A DNA stretch of 64,000 nucleotides from Burkholderiaceae bacterium (lineage in GTDB: Bacteria; Pseudomonadota; Gammaproteobacteria; Burkholderiales; Burkholderiaceae_C), in NCBI GenBank assembly GCA_030123545.1, contig CP126124.1:372001-436000 (forward strand). The letters are read 5' to 3'. A program made the position numbers and the translations under genes. This document shows, one piece after another, positions 16,927 through 25,877 of the stretch. Under the pieces are notes generated by a model. The model was not told the origin of the DNA. It did not search any database and saw nothing but the letters and a program-made list of their open reading frames with translations. Numbering within the stretch: the stretch's first letter is position 1; every line of letters starts with the position of its first letter.

Positions 16927-18912
16927 TCATCCTCTCAGCAGTTTCTCTTCGGCGATCGCGAGCGCCTCCGGCGTGCCCGACAGGACCAGGGTGTCGCTGT
17001 CCTGCAGCGTCAGCGCATCGTGCGGCGCGACCGGCCGGCCGTTGCCGCGGCGCAAGCTCACCACGCGCGCGCCCAGTTCCATCAGCCCGAGCTGGCCCAG
17101 CACCTTGCCGATCGCCTCGGCGCCGGGGCGTAGCGTCAGCGTCGACAACCGTTCCTGGCTGCGCTCGTTCACCGTGTCGTCGTCGGCGCCGTGGAAGTAG
17201 CCGCGGAACAGCCGGTAGCGCGCGCTGCGCTGCTCCTGCACGGTGCGCAGCACGCGGCGCATCGGCACGCCGACCAGCGCCAGCGCATGGCCGGCCAGCA
17301 TTAGCGAACCCTCGATCGCCTCCGGCACGACCTCGGTCGCGCCGGCCTGGCGCAACCGCTCGAGATCCTGGTCGTGCTGGGTGCGCACGACCACCGGCAC
17401 ATGCGGCGCGTGGGCGCGCACGTTCGCCAGCACCTTCAGCGCCGCCTGGGCATCCAGGTAGGTGATCACCAGCGCGCTGGCGCGCGCCAGTCCCGCGGCG
17501 ATCAGCGCCTGCAGGCGACCGGCGTCGCCGAACACCACCGAGTCGCCGGCCGCGCCGGCCTGGCGCACCCGGTCCGGATCGAGGTCCAGCGCCATGTACG
17601 GGATGTTCTCGCGTTCGAGCATGCGCGCCAGGTTCTGGCCGCAGCGCCCGTAGCCGCAGATGATCACGTGCCGGTCGGCATTGATCGCGCGGCGCGCGAT
17701 CGTCGTCATCTGCAGCGACTGGTGCAGCCATTCGCTGCTGGCGAGCTTCATCACGATCCGGTCGCTGTGCATCACGATGAACGGCGTGGCGAACATCGAC
17801 AACACCATGCTCGCAAGGATCGGATCGAGCAACGCCGGCGGCACCAGCGCGTTGCGCTCGGCCAGCGTCATCAGCACGAAGCCGAACTCGCCGGCCTGCG
17901 CCAGATAGAGGCCGGTGCGCAACGCGGTACCGGCGCTCGCGCCGAGGCTGCGCGCGAGCAGCGCGATCATGCCGAGCTTGAACAGCACCGGCAGCACCAG
18001 CAGCACCAGCACCAGCGCCCAGTGGCCGACGATCGGATGCCAGTCGAGCCGCATGCCGACCGTGATGAAGAACAGGCCGAGCAGCAGGTCGTGGAACGGC
18101 CGGATGTCGGTCTCGACCTGATGCTTGTATTCGGTCTCCGAAATCAGCATGCCGGCGATGAACGCGCCCAGCGCCAGGCTGAGACCGGCGAGCTGCGTCA
18201 GCCAGGCCAGGCCCAGCGTGATCAGCAGCAGGTCCAGCATGAACAGCTCCTGGCTGCGCCGGCGTGCCACCAGCGTCAGCCACCAGCGCATCAGCCGCTG
18301 GCCGCCGACCAGCAACAGCGCGATCAGTGCCGTGGCCTTCAGCGCGGCCAGCGCCAGCGACTGCAGCAGCAGTTCTGCGCTCGAACCGAGCGCAGGCAGC
18401 AGCACCAGCAGCGGAACCACCGCGAGATCCTGGAACAGCAGTACGCCCATCACGCGCTGGCCGTGCTCGGAGTCGAGCTCGAGTCGCTCGGCCATCAGCT
18501 TGCCGACGATCGCGGTGCTGCTCATCGCCATCGCGCCCGACAGCGTCAGTGCCGAGCGCCAGCCCATGTGCCAGCGGTCCGGCAGCAGCGTCGTCAGCAG
18601 CAGCGAGCCGCCCGTGACCAGTACCATCGTCAGCACCACCTGCAGCAGGCCGAGGCCGAACACATGGCGGCGCATCGCGCGCAGCCTGGACAGGTTGAAC
18701 TCCAGCCCGATTACGAACATCAGCAGCACCACGCCGAATTCGCCGAGGTACTTGATGTCCTGCGTGTCCTGCGCAAGGCCGAGCGCGTGCGGGCCGATCA
18801 GCACGCCGACGCACAGGTAGCCGAGAATCGGCGGCAACTTGAGCGAGCGGCAGGCCACCACGCCGAGCACCGCGGCCAGCAGGTACAGCAGCGTGAGTTG
18901 CAGCCCGGACAT
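16927..18912 (-). CDS. CPA2-type K+/H+ antiporter with RCK domains (KefB/YbaL-like)
   Basis: 661 residues. The first about 390 residues contain 12-13 membrane helices typical of CPA2 exchangers ('LGYLCVGVLIGPHALGL', 'SGAMAMSSTAIVGKLMAERL'). They are followed by a TrkA-N Rossmann domain ('VIICGYGRCGQNLARML', near residue 415) and a C-terminal TrkA-C domain ending about residue 655. It should exchange K+ or another monovalent cation for protons under nucleotide control. Without an associated KefF/G-like subunit it cannot be assigned to glutathione-gated Kef rather than YbaL. Confidence 0.9.
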   Translation of the reverse strand: MSGLQLTLLYLLAAVLGVVACRSLKLPPILGYLCVGVLIGPHALGLAQDTQDIKYLGEFGVVLLMFVIGLEFNLSRLRAMRRHVFGLGLLQVVLTMVLVTGGSLLLTTLLPDRWHMGWRSALTLSGAMAMSSTAIVGKLMAERLELDSEHGQRVMGVLLFQDLAVVPLLVLLPALGSSAELLLQSLALAALKATALIALLLVGGQRLMRWWLTLVARRRSQELFMLDLLLITLGLAWLTQLAGLSLALGAFIAGMLISETEYKHQVETDIRPFHDLLLGLFFITVGMRLDWHPIVGHWALVLVLLVLPVLFKLGMIALLARSLGASAGTALRTGLYLAQAGEFGFVLMTLAERNALVPPALLDPILASMVLSMFATPFIVMHSDRIVMKLASSEWLHQSLQMTTIARRAINADRHVIICGYGRCGQNLARMLERENIPYMALDLDPDRVRQAGAAGDSVVFGDAGRLQALIAAGLARASALVITYLDAQAALKVLANVRAHAPHVPVVVRTQHDQDLERLRQAGATEVVPEAIEGSLMLAGHALALVGVPMRRVLRTVQEQRSARYRLFRGYFHGADDDTVNERSQERLSTLTLRPGAEAIGKVLGQLGLMELGARVVSLRRGNGRPVAPHDALTLQDSDTLVLSGTPEALAIAEEKLLRG

Positions 18913-18956
18913 GCCGCCATACTAGCAAGCGGCGCTGGTCGCTACACTGACGGGTT

Positions 18957-19934
18957 ATGACATTCGATCCGGACCGCGCGCAGCGTCTGGCGCGCGAGAG
19001 CTTCGACATCGAGGCCGCAGCGGTGCTGGGCCTGAAGGCGCAGATCGGCGACGGATTCGCGCGCGTGGTGCGCCGCATCCTCGGCGTGCGCGGCCGCGTG
19101 GTCGTGATGGGCATGGGCAAGAGCGGCCATGTCGGACGCAAGGTCGCCTCGACGCTCGCCTCCACCGGTACCGCGGCGATGTTCGTGCATCCGGCCGAGG
19201 CCAGCCATGGCGATCTCGGGATGATCAAGGCGATCGACCTGGTGCTCGCGATCTCCAACAGCGGCGAGAGCGAGGAGCTGATCCGGATTCTTCCGCTGCT
19301 GAAAAGGCTCGAGGTGCCGCTGGTCGCGATCACCGGCGACCGGGCCTCGACGCTCGCGCGGCATGCCGACGAAACGCTGACCTGCGCGGTCGAGAAGGAA
19401 GCCTGTCCGCTGAATCTCGCGCCGACTGCCAGCACCACGGCGCAGCTCGCGCTCGGCGACGCGCTGGCGGTTGCGCTGCTCGATGCGCGCGGTTTCCGGG
19501 CCGAGGACTTCGCGCGCTCGCACCCGGGCGGCGCGCTCGGCAGAAAGTTGCTGACCCATGTCAGCGACGTGATGCGGACCGGCACCGATGTGCCCAGGGT
19601 GACGGCCGCGACCGGCTTCAGCGACCTGATGCGCGAGATGAGCGCGAAGGGCCTGGGTGCGTCGGCGGTGGCCGACGACACCGGACAGGTGCTGGGCATC
19701 TTCACCGACGGCGACCTGCGCCGCCTGATCGAGCGCGGCGCGGACCTGCGCCACGCGCTCGCGCGCGACGTGATGCACCCGGACCCGGTCACGATCCGCG
19801 CGGACGCGCTCGCGGTCGATGCGGCCGACCTGATGGAGCAGCACCGCATCACCAGCGTGCTCGTGCTCGACGTCGACGGGCGCCTGTGCGGCGCGCTCAA
19901 CAGCAACGACCTGATGCGGGCAAAGGTCATATGA
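18957..19934 (+). CDS. kdsD: Arabinose-5-phosphate isomerase
   Basis: 325 residues with an N-terminal SIS domain ('VVVMGMGKSGHVGRKVASTL', 'AISNSGESEELI') followed by two CBS domains from about residue 200 ('VMRTGTDVPRV', 'VMHPDPVTIRADALAVDAAD'), the KdsD/KpsF architecture. It interconverts ribulose-5-phosphate and arabinose-5-phosphate, the first step of Kdo synthesis. kdsC and lptC follow. It is divergent from the antiporter gene with only 44 bp between starts. Its stop codon is the first base triplet of a repeat element. Confidence 0.95.
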   Translation: MTFDPDRAQRLARESFDIEAAAVLGLKAQIGDGFARVVRRILGVRGRVVVMGMGKSGHVGRKVASTLASTGTAAMFVHPAEASHGDLGMIKAIDLVLAISNSGESEELIRILPLLKRLEVPLVAITGDRASTLARHADETLTCAVEKEACPLNLAPTASTTAQLALGDALAVALLDARGFRAEDFARSHPGGALGRKLLTHVSDVMRTGTDVPRVTAATGFSDLMREMSAKGLGASAVADDTGQVLGIFTDGDLRRLIERGADLRHALARDVMHPDPVTIRADALAVDAADLMEQHRITSVLVLDVDGRLCGALNSNDLMRAKVI

Positions 19935-20061
19935 ACCCCCCAGGCTGCGCACACTACGGTGCTTCGCCATCCCCCCTTGCGGTGCAAGGGGGGCGACGCC
20001 AGCGGCCTGGCGGAGCCAGCTCCGCGGCGACGCCGCGGAACGGCCGTGTCGTAGGCTCAGA
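19932..20061 (+). repeat. Stop-codon-linked dispersed repeat after kdsD
   Basis: The element starts at the kdsD TGA as TGAACCCCCCAGGCTGCGC and shares its first 35 or so bases with the elements at 38354-38544 and 42578-42771 (read on the other strand). It contains a perfect 10-bp hairpin, CCCCCCTTGC/GCAAGGGGGG (19971-19993, loop GGT), and further GC-rich inverted stretches. There is no T-tract, so intrinsic termination is uncertain. Confidence 0.7.
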
Positions 20062-20073
20062 TTGCGTTCGGTG

Positions 20074-20673
20074 ATGGCGAGTGAGTCCACTTCATCGATC
20101 GCGCCGGCGCCGCTGCGGCCGGTGCTGGACTTCGCGCCGGAGCTGCTGCTGCGCGCGCAGGGGATCCGGGTCGCGTTCTTCGACGTGGACGGCGTGCTGA
20201 CCGACGGCGGTTTGTATTTTTCAGACCACGGCGAGACGCTCAAGCGCTTCAACACGCAAGACGGTCTCGGCCTGAAGCTGCTGCAGCGCGTCGGCATCAC
20301 GCCGGTCGTGATTTCGGGGCGCGACTCGTCGCCGCTGCGCGCGCGGCTTGCGGCGCTCGGGGTCACCGAGGTGCATTACGGCACCGAAGACAAGCGCCCG
20401 GCGGCCGAGGCGACGCTGCGCGCGCTCGGGCTCGACTGGGGACAGGCCGCCGCGATCGGCGACGACTGGCCGGACCTGCCGCTCTTGATGAGGTGTGCGT
20501 TCGCCTGCGCGCCGCCGAACGCGCATGCCGAGGTGCGCGCCATCGCGCACCATGTCACGTGCGCGCGCGCGGGCGACGGCGCGGCGCGCGAATTCTGCGA
20601 CCTGCTGCTGGTCGCCGGCGGCCATTACCGGGTGCTGCTGGCGGCACTCGACCCGCTGGACCCGCGCGCGTGA
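20074..20673 (+). CDS. kdsC: 3-deoxy-D-manno-octulosonate 8-phosphate phosphatase
   Basis: 199 residues from ATG 20074; an in-frame TTG at 20062 is possible but less likely. HAD motif I is 'FFDVDGVLTDGGLYFSDHGE', with motif II in 'VISGRD' and motif IV 'IGDDWPDLPLL'. KdsC removes phosphate from Kdo-8-phosphate. The compact cap-less C1 HAD layout matches the length. It overlaps lptC by 4 bp (GTGA). Confidence 0.95.
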   Translation: MASESTSSIAPAPLRPVLDFAPELLLRAQGIRVAFFDVDGVLTDGGLYFSDHGETLKRFNTQDGLGLKLLQRVGITPVVISGRDSSPLRARLAALGVTEVHYGTEDKRPAAEATLRALGLDWGQAAAIGDDWPDLPLLMRCAFACAPPNAHAEVRAIAHHVTCARAGDGAAREFCDLLLVAGGHYRVLLAALDPLDPRA

Positions 20674-21335
20674 AGACCGCCGGTGCGCTCGCGCGCGACC
20701 TGTGGGAGCAGGCCGCGGTCTACCTGCCGATCGTGCTGATGGGCGTGCTCGCGCTCGGCACCTACTGGCTGGTGCGCAGCACGCCGATCTTCGGGGTCGC
20801 CGTGCCGCCGCCACCGCCGCGCCACGAGCCGGATTACTTCATGCGCGACTTCGCGGTGCGCACGTTCGACGCGCAGGGTCGGCTGAAGAACGAGCTGTTC
20901 GGCACCGAGGGGCGCCACTATCCGGACACCGACACGATGGAAATCACGAATGCGCGGATTCGCGCGATCAACCCGGATGGCCGCGTGATCGTCGCGACGG
21001 CGCGGCGCGCACTCAGCAACAGCGATGCGTCGCAGGTGCAGCTGTTCGGCAACGCGGTGGTGGTGCGAGAGCCGGGGGTGGACGCGGCCGGGCATCCGCT
21101 GCCGCGCCTCGAGTACCGCGGCGAATTCCTCAACGCCTACCCGAACCAGGAGCGCGTGACCTCGAACAAGCCGGTCACGCTGACGCGCGGCAACGACCGC
21201 TTCACTGGGGACTCGATGGATTACGACAACTACTCGGGCGTGCTCGACATGCGCGGTCGGGTACGCGGCGTGCTCGAGCCGGGCGCCGACGCGTCAGCGC
21301 CGGCATCGAAGCCTGCGCCAAAGCCCGCGCCCTGA
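20670..21335 (+). CDS. lptC: LPS export protein LptC
   Basis: 221 residues from GTG 20670, whose start overlaps the kdsC stop. One N-terminal membrane anchor ('LPIVLMGVLALGTYWLV', near residue 20) precedes a periplasmic beta-jellyroll ('DYFMRDFAVRTFDAQGRLKN'). LptC links the LptB2FG transporter to the LptA bridge that carries LPS toward LptD, encoded 12 kb away. A repetitive Ala/Pro/Lys tail ends the protein. Unusually, lptA and lptB do not follow here. Confidence 0.93.
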   Translation: MKTAGALARDLWEQAAVYLPIVLMGVLALGTYWLVRSTPIFGVAVPPPPPRHEPDYFMRDFAVRTFDAQGRLKNELFGTEGRHYPDTDTMEITNARIRAINPDGRVIVATARRALSNSDASQVQLFGNAVVVREPGVDAAGHPLPRLEYRGEFLNAYPNQERVTSNKPVTLTRGNDRFTGDSMDYDNYSGVLDMRGRVRGVLEPGADASAPASKPAPKPAP

Positions 21336-21340
21336 ACGCA

Positions 21341-22111
21341 ATGCAGCGGCTGGTCTTCATCACCGGCGCGTCGAGCGGCATTGGTCAGGCGCTGGCGGCG
21401 CGCTATGCCGAGGCAGGCTGGCGCCTCGCGCTCGTCGCGCGCCGTGAACTTGAGATGAAATCATGGGCAAGCGCGCGTGGATTAAGTGCGAACAGCTATC
21501 ATATTTATAGTGCCGACGTGGCGCTGCCGGATAGCATCGCCGCGGCAGCGCAGGCCTGCATCGCCGCGCAGGGGCTGCCGGACGTGGTGATCGCAAACGC
21601 CGGCATCAGCATCGGCGTCGACACCGCACGGCGCGAGGACATCGCCGTGATGGCGCGCATCTTCGCAGTCAATACCGTTGGCGTGGCCGCGACGTTCCAG
21701 CCGTTCATTGCCGCGATGGCGCAACGCGGACGCGGCACGCTGGTCGGCATCGCAAGCGTCGCCGGCATCCGCGGCCTGCCCGGGCACGGCGCGTACTGCG
21801 CGAGCAAGGCGGCCGCGATCAGCTATCTGGAGAGCCTGCGCGGCGAGTTGCGCGCCAGCGGCGTCAGGGTGGTGACGCTGTGTCCCGGCTACGTCGACAC
21901 GCCGCTCACGCAAAAGAACCGCTACGCGATGCCGTTTCTGATGGCGCCGCAGCGCTTTGCCGACCGCGCGCTTCCAGCGATCGACGCGGGCGCGAGCTAC
22001 CGGGTGATTCCGTGGCAGATGGCGTTCGTCGCCAAGCTGCTGCGGCTGCTGCCGAATGCGTTGTTCGATCGGCTGCTGGTCGGGCGGCCGCGCAAGCAGC
22101 GCGGCGGATAG
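21341..22111 (+). CDS. Short-chain dehydrogenase/reductase
   Basis: 256 residues from ATG 21341, 5 bp after lptC. It has the NAD(P) motif 'TGASSGIGQ' (8-16), 'NAG' in 'VIANAGIS', and the catalytic 'YCASK'. 'LCPGYVDTPLT' follows, as in classical SDRs. The substrate is unknown. A patch near 21450-21515 is clearly AT-richer than the rest and includes a GCTATC...TATAG stretch, although the frame and the fold are intact. Confidence 0.85.
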   Translation: MQRLVFITGASSGIGQALAARYAEAGWRLALVARRELEMKSWASARGLSANSYHIYSADVALPDSIAAAAQACIAAQGLPDVVIANAGISIGVDTARREDIAVMARIFAVNTVGVAATFQPFIAAMAQRGRGTLVGIASVAGIRGLPGHGAYCASKAAAISYLESLRGELRASGVRVVTLCPGYVDTPLTQKNRYAMPFLMAPQRFADRALPAIDAGASYRVIPWQMAFVAKLLRLLPNALFDRLLVGRPRKQRGG

Positions 22112-22133
22112 GCGGGCACAAGAAGCGCATCAA

Positions 22134-22157
22134 AAAGGGCTCGCCAAGGAGCCCTTT
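22134..22157. terminator. Bidirectional intrinsic terminator
   Basis: AAAGGGCTC (22134-22142) and GAGCCCTTT (22149-22157) form a perfect 9-bp stem with a 6-base loop, preceded by further A residues. It lies between two convergent genes and can serve both strands, ending the lptC-SDR transcript and the RNA-binding protein transcript. Confidence 0.75.
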
Positions 22158-22194
22158 GGTTGCGCCCGGAAAACCAGGCGCGCGTTCGCGTTCT

Positions 22195-22623
22195 TCAGTA
22201 GCCGCTGCTGTTGCCGCCGCCGTAGCCGCCACCACCGCTGCGACCACGCGGACCGGCACCGTACGGACTGCGAAAGCCGCCATCGCTGCGGCCGCCACCG
22301 CCACCGCCGTAGCCGCCACCACCGCTGCGACCGCCACCGCCGTAGCCGCCACCGCCGCTGCGCGGGGGACGCGGCTCCATCGGCCGCGCTTCGTTGACGA
22401 CGCAACTGCGGCCACCGAGCGACTGGCCGTTCATGCCGCTGATCGCGGCCTGCGCTTCGGCATCACTGCCCATTTCGACGAAGCCGAAGCCTTTCGAGCG
22501 ACCGGTTTCGCGGTCCATCATGACCTTGGCGCTGGTCACCGCGCCGAAGCGCGAGAAAGTCTGATGCAGTTCGCCATCATTCACGGAATAAGGCAGGTTG
22601 CCGACATACAGTTTGTTGCCCAT
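22195..22623 (-). CDS. Glycine-rich RRM RNA-binding protein
   Basis: 142 residues from ATG 22623. An N-terminal RRM (about residues 3-80) shows RNP2 'LYVGNLPY' and RNP1 'KGFGFVEM', followed by a tail of GGGGYGGGG-type repeats with interspersed Arg/Ser. This is the cold-inducible bacterial RRM family related to cyanobacterial Rbp and plant GRP proteins. It probably acts as an RNA chaperone. The tail DNA is low-complexity and prone to slippage, so length may vary between strains. Confidence 0.9.
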   Translation of the reverse strand: MGNKLYVGNLPYSVNDGELHQTFSRFGAVTSAKVMMDRETGRSKGFGFVEMGSDAEAQAAISGMNGQSLGGRSCVVNEARPMEPRPPRSGGGGYGGGGRSGGGGYGGGGGGRSDGGFRSPYGAGPRGRSGGGGYGGGNSSGY

Positions 22624-22837
22624 GAAGGGATCTCTCCAAAACACATTGACGAAGCGATGCAATCCCGAACACGCAGTCAACAACCCTATGAGATGCGAAC
22701 CCGACTGACCACCGCAGACCCGTGCGGCGCCTCGCGGCGCCACACTCCCGCATTATGAACGCGATCCGGCGCGCGCCGTCAAGATTTTGTTGCGTGCTGT
22801 GGCCTGCAGCCGCGCGCCACGCAGACGCGGACCCGGT

Positions 22838-23032
22838 TCATTCTTCGGCGTAGTTCCGCCACTGGCGCATCGCATTTCGCATCGTGAGAACCTGGCGCTC
22901 GAAGATCGGGCAGGCCTGGCAGGCGGCCAGATGCAACCGCAGCGCGATGCGCTCGATGACCGGCAGCGCGCGGTCCTCGCGCGCGATCAGCAGCGCGGCG
23001 ACTTGGCGGCAGGTGCGGGGCAAAATCTTCAT
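22838..23032 (-). CDS. Small zinc-finger anti-sigma-like protein
   Basis: 64 residues from ATG 23032, overlapping the sigma-factor stop by 4 bp. 'LRLHLAACQACPIFERQV' matches the zf-HC2 H-x3-C-x2-C core of short anti-sigma factors, with an upstream cysteine in 'PRTCRQVAAL'. No membrane helix is visible, so it would be cytoplasmic, like ChrR- or RsrA-type redox or metal-sensing regulators. Its partner is almost certainly the ECF sigma factor encoded directly upstream. Confidence 0.75.
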   Translation of the reverse strand: MKILPRTCRQVAALLIAREDRALPVIERIALRLHLAACQACPIFERQVLTMRNAMRQWRNYAEE

Positions 23033-23607
23033 GGCGACAGCGCGGCGGGTCGGCCCCCGAACCAGTTCAGCTCCAGGCATTCGCGCAGCCGCAGCCGGGC
23101 GCGGTGCAACTGCACGTACAGATTGGTCGACGTCAGGCTCAGCTCCTTACAGATCTGCTCGGCCGGCAGCTCGAGCCACTCGCGCATCAGGAACACCCGG
23201 GCCATCGTCGCGGGCAGCTTGTCGGCGCAGGCTTCCAGCACCTCGGCGAACTGGCGCGAACGCAGGTTCTGCTCCGGGTCGCCCCAGTCTGCCGGCAGGT
23301 TCGCGAACTGATCGCTGCTTCCAAACACCAGCGCGTCGAGCTCCTCGCTGCCGTCGGCGGCGTCGCCTTCGCAGCCGACGCGGACTTCGCGCGCCTGCTT
23401 TCGCAGCGCATCGATGACCTTGTGCTTCAGAATGCCGACCAGCCAGGTCTTCAGTTGCGCGCGGTTGCCGAACGACTGCGGATGCGCCAGCGCGGCGAGC
23501 AGGGTCTCGGACACCGCGTCCTCGGCCCAGGTGTCGTTGCGCAGCTGCAGCCGTGCGAATCGCAGCAGGTAGCCACGATGTTCGGCGATTTCGTCCTGGA
23601 TCGACAT
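23029..23607 (-). CDS. ECF RNA polymerase sigma factor
   Basis: 192 residues. Region 2 includes 'YLLRFARLQLRNDTWAEDAV' and 'LKTWLVGILKHKVIDALRK', and region 4 'FLMREWLELPAEQICKELSL' with 'TSTNLYVQLHRARLRLRECL'. A linker of about 45 acidic residues separates them. It is followed by, and overlaps, the zf-HC2 protein gene, the standard sigma/anti-sigma arrangement. The stimulus is unknown. Confidence 0.9.
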   Translation of the reverse strand: MSIQDEIAEHRGYLLRFARLQLRNDTWAEDAVSETLLAALAHPQSFGNRAQLKTWLVGILKHKVIDALRKQAREVRVGCEGDAADGSEELDALVFGSSDQFANLPADWGDPEQNLRSRQFAEVLEACADKLPATMARVFLMREWLELPAEQICKELSLTSTNLYVQLHRARLRLRECLELNWFGGRPAALSP

Positions 23608-23746
23608 GGTTGCGGGGCTGGCGGTCTTATGCGTGGCAGTCCCGCGCCACGGCTCGCCGAATCATACGCGGGCTGCATAATGTAACCACGATGTTACCGA
23701 TGCCTGGAACGCAAACCGCTGTTGAAAAGCGAAGCGGGGACCTGTC

Positions 23747-24514
23747 GTGAACGCGCTGGCGCGCCGCATCGGCCTGCGTCTCGGCCGCTACCTCACCGCG
23801 ACCGGCGACGGAGTCAACACCGCTTGGCCGATGGACCCGGTACGGCTGGCGGCCTGCCTGCGGCCCGGCGACGTGCTGCTGGTCGAGGGGGTATCGCGCA
23901 TCAGCACCGTGATCAAATATTTGACGCAGTCGACCTGGTCGCATGCGGCGTTGTGCGTGCGCAGCCCGCTTTCCGGAGACGGTGTCGAGCCGCAATGCAT
24001 GATCGAAGCCGACATGGTCGACGGCGTGCGCATGGTCGGCCTGTCCGCGTATCAGGGCCTGCACTGCCGCATCTGCCGGCCGGTCGGCATGACCCCCGAC
24101 GAGCTGCAGCGCGTCTGCGACTTCGCGCTGCAGCGGCTGGGCGAACAGTACGACCTGAAGAACATCCTCGACCTCGCGCGCTACCTGCTGCCGCAGCCGC
24201 CGGTGCCCAGGCACTGGCGCCGGCGCATGCTGGCGCTGGGCAGCGGCGACCCGACGCGCGCGATCTGCTCGACGCTGATCGCGCAATGCTTCGAGTCGGT
24301 GCGCTACCCGATCTTGCCGCTGATCGAGACCGTGCACTTGCAGGATGCGCAGCACGCCGACAGCGTACGCGAGATCCTGCATGTGCGCCACTACAGCCTG
24401 TTCGTGCCGCGCGACTTCGACGTGTCGCCGTATTTCGAGGTCGTCAAGCCGACGCTGGCTGCCGGATTCGACTTCCACGCGCTGGCGTGGGACCGGTCGC
24501 CGCCGCAGCGCTGA
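23747..24514 (+). CDS. YiiX-like permuted NlpC/P60 hydrolase
   Basis: 255 residues from GTG 23747. 'LRPGDVLLVEG' and 'STWSHAALCVR' supply the conserved histidine of the circularly permuted papain-like fold, and 'AICSTLIAQCF' the cysteine. The family (PF05708) contains lipid- or peptide-acting amidases. There is no signal peptide, so a cytoplasmic or membrane-associated role is likely. The substrate is not predictable. It is convergent to amtB, with 23 bp between stops. Confidence 0.75.
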   Translation: MNALARRIGLRLGRYLTATGDGVNTAWPMDPVRLAACLRPGDVLLVEGVSRISTVIKYLTQSTWSHAALCVRSPLSGDGVEPQCMIEADMVDGVRMVGLSAYQGLHCRICRPVGMTPDELQRVCDFALQRLGEQYDLKNILDLARYLLPQPPVPRHWRRRMLALGSGDPTRAICSTLIAQCFESVRYPILPLIETVHLQDAQHADSVREILHVRHYSLFVPRDFDVSPYFEVVKPTLAAGFDFHALAWDRSPPQR

Positions 24515-24537
24515 AATACAAGCGTCACCGATCAGGC

Positions 24538-25740
24538 CTACCACGCGACCTCGCGTTCCGCGGTGGCGCTGATGCGGTGAATCGACAGGTCCGCGCCTTC
24601 GAACTCCTCCTCCTGGCTGAGCCGCAGCCCCACGGTTGCCTTGAGCGCCGCATACACGACGACCCCACCCAGCACCGCCCAGCCGACACCGATCGCGGTG
24701 CCGATCAGTTGCGCGGTCAGGCTGACGCCGCCGCGCCCGCCGAGAGCGGTGCTGCCGAAGATACCGGCGGCGAGGCCGCCCCAGGTGCCGCACAGCCCGT
24801 GCAGCGGCCAGACGCCGAGCACATCGTCGATCTTCCATCGGTTCTGCGTCAGCGTGAACAGGGTCACGAACAAGGCCCCGGCGATTGCACCCACCACGAG
24901 CGCGCCGAGCGGGTGCATCAGGTCCGAGCCGGCGCAGACCGCCACCAGCCCGGCGAGCGGGCCGTTGTGCACGAAGCCCGGGTCGTTCCTGCCGGCGACC
25001 AGCGCCGCCAGCGTGCCGCCGACCATCGCCATCAGCGAGTTCACCGCAACCAGACCGGAGATCTTGTCGATGGTCTGTGCGCTCATCACATTGAAGCCGA
25101 ACCAGCCGACGGTCAGGATCCACGCGCCCAACGCCAGGAACGGAATGTTCGACGGAGGATGGGCGCTGACCGCGCCGTCCTTGCGATACCGGTTGCGGCG
25201 CGCGCCGAGCAGCAACACGGCCGGCAGCGCGAGCCAACCGCCGACCGCATGGACCACCACCGAACCGGCAAAGTCGTGAAACGGGACGCCCGTGAGCCGC
25301 GCGATCCAGTCCTGCACGCCGAATCGGTGTCCCCAGGCAATGCCCTCGTAGAAAGGATAAATCAGGCCGACGATGACCGCAGTTGCGATCAATTGCGGAT
25401 AAAAGCGTGCACGCTCGGCAATCCCGCCCGAAATGATCGCCGGGATCGCCGCGGCAAAAGTCAACAGAAAGAAGAAGCGAACCAGCTCAAACCCGTTGTT
25501 TGCCGCGAGTTGATTTGCGTTGGTGAGAAAATGCGTGCCATAGGCAACGCCGTAGCCGACCAGAAAGTACGCGATGGTGGACACCGAGAAATCGGCCAGG
25601 ATCTTCACCAGCGCGTTCACCTGGTTCTTGCGCCGTACGGTGCCGAGTTCCAGGAAGGCGAATCCGGCATGCATGGCCAGCACCATGATGCCGCCAAGAA
25701 GAATGAACAAGGTGTCAGAGCCCTCTTTTAGTGCATTCAT
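24538..25740 (-). CDS. amtB: Ammonium transporter
   Basis: 400 residues from ATG 25740; longer in-frame starts are rejected because they precede the family N-terminus 'MNALKEGSDTLFILLGG'. About 11 membrane helices, with the pore-lining histidine segments 'VVVHAVGGWLALPAVLLLGA' and 'PLHGLCGTWGGLAAGIFG'. No separate signal peptide is seen. AmtB conducts ammonia/ammonium and is normally blocked by GlnK, but no glnK lies next to it here, unlike the usual glnK-amtB pair. The C-terminal 'EEEFEGADLSIHR' tail that contacts GlnK is present. Confidence 0.95.
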   Translation of the reverse strand: MNALKEGSDTLFILLGGIMVLAMHAGFAFLELGTVRRKNQVNALVKILADFSVSTIAYFLVGYGVAYGTHFLTNANQLAANNGFELVRFFFLLTFAAAIPAIISGGIAERARFYPQLIATAVIVGLIYPFYEGIAWGHRFGVQDWIARLTGVPFHDFAGSVVVHAVGGWLALPAVLLLGARRNRYRKDGAVSAHPPSNIPFLALGAWILTVGWFGFNVMSAQTIDKISGLVAVNSLMAMVGGTLAALVAGRNDPGFVHNGPLAGLVAVCAGSDLMHPLGALVVGAIAGALFVTLFTLTQNRWKIDDVLGVWPLHGLCGTWGGLAAGIFGSTALGGRGGVSLTAQLIGTAIGVGWAVLGGVVVYAALKATVGLRLSQEEEFEGADLSIHRISATAEREVAW

Positions 25741-25877
25741 GCTCTCATTTCCGGATCGATTGCAACAAATCGGTGCGCGGCATGCGTCGTGACCGCGCTT
25801 GCACCAAGTCAACGCAAGAAGCAGGCCACCATGTGTCATAACCGTGCGCGCCGACCCGGGACGGTGCGCCACATCTC

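Noticed and set aside
16799..19987. Open frame of over 1000 codons on the minus strand covering apt, the antiporter and kdsD
   Set aside because: It is a frame shadow of the real genes; the translation is low-complexity Ala/Arg/Gly text without domains.
22195..22400. CRISPR-like repeat array at the 3' end of the RRM gene
   Set aside because: The repeats are in-frame GGC/TAT codons of a Gly-rich protein tail without spacers.
25741..25877. Manganese (yybP-ykoY) riboswitch before the GDT1-type exporter
   Set aside because: The spacer was read for the conserved core and none of its invariant blocks were found.
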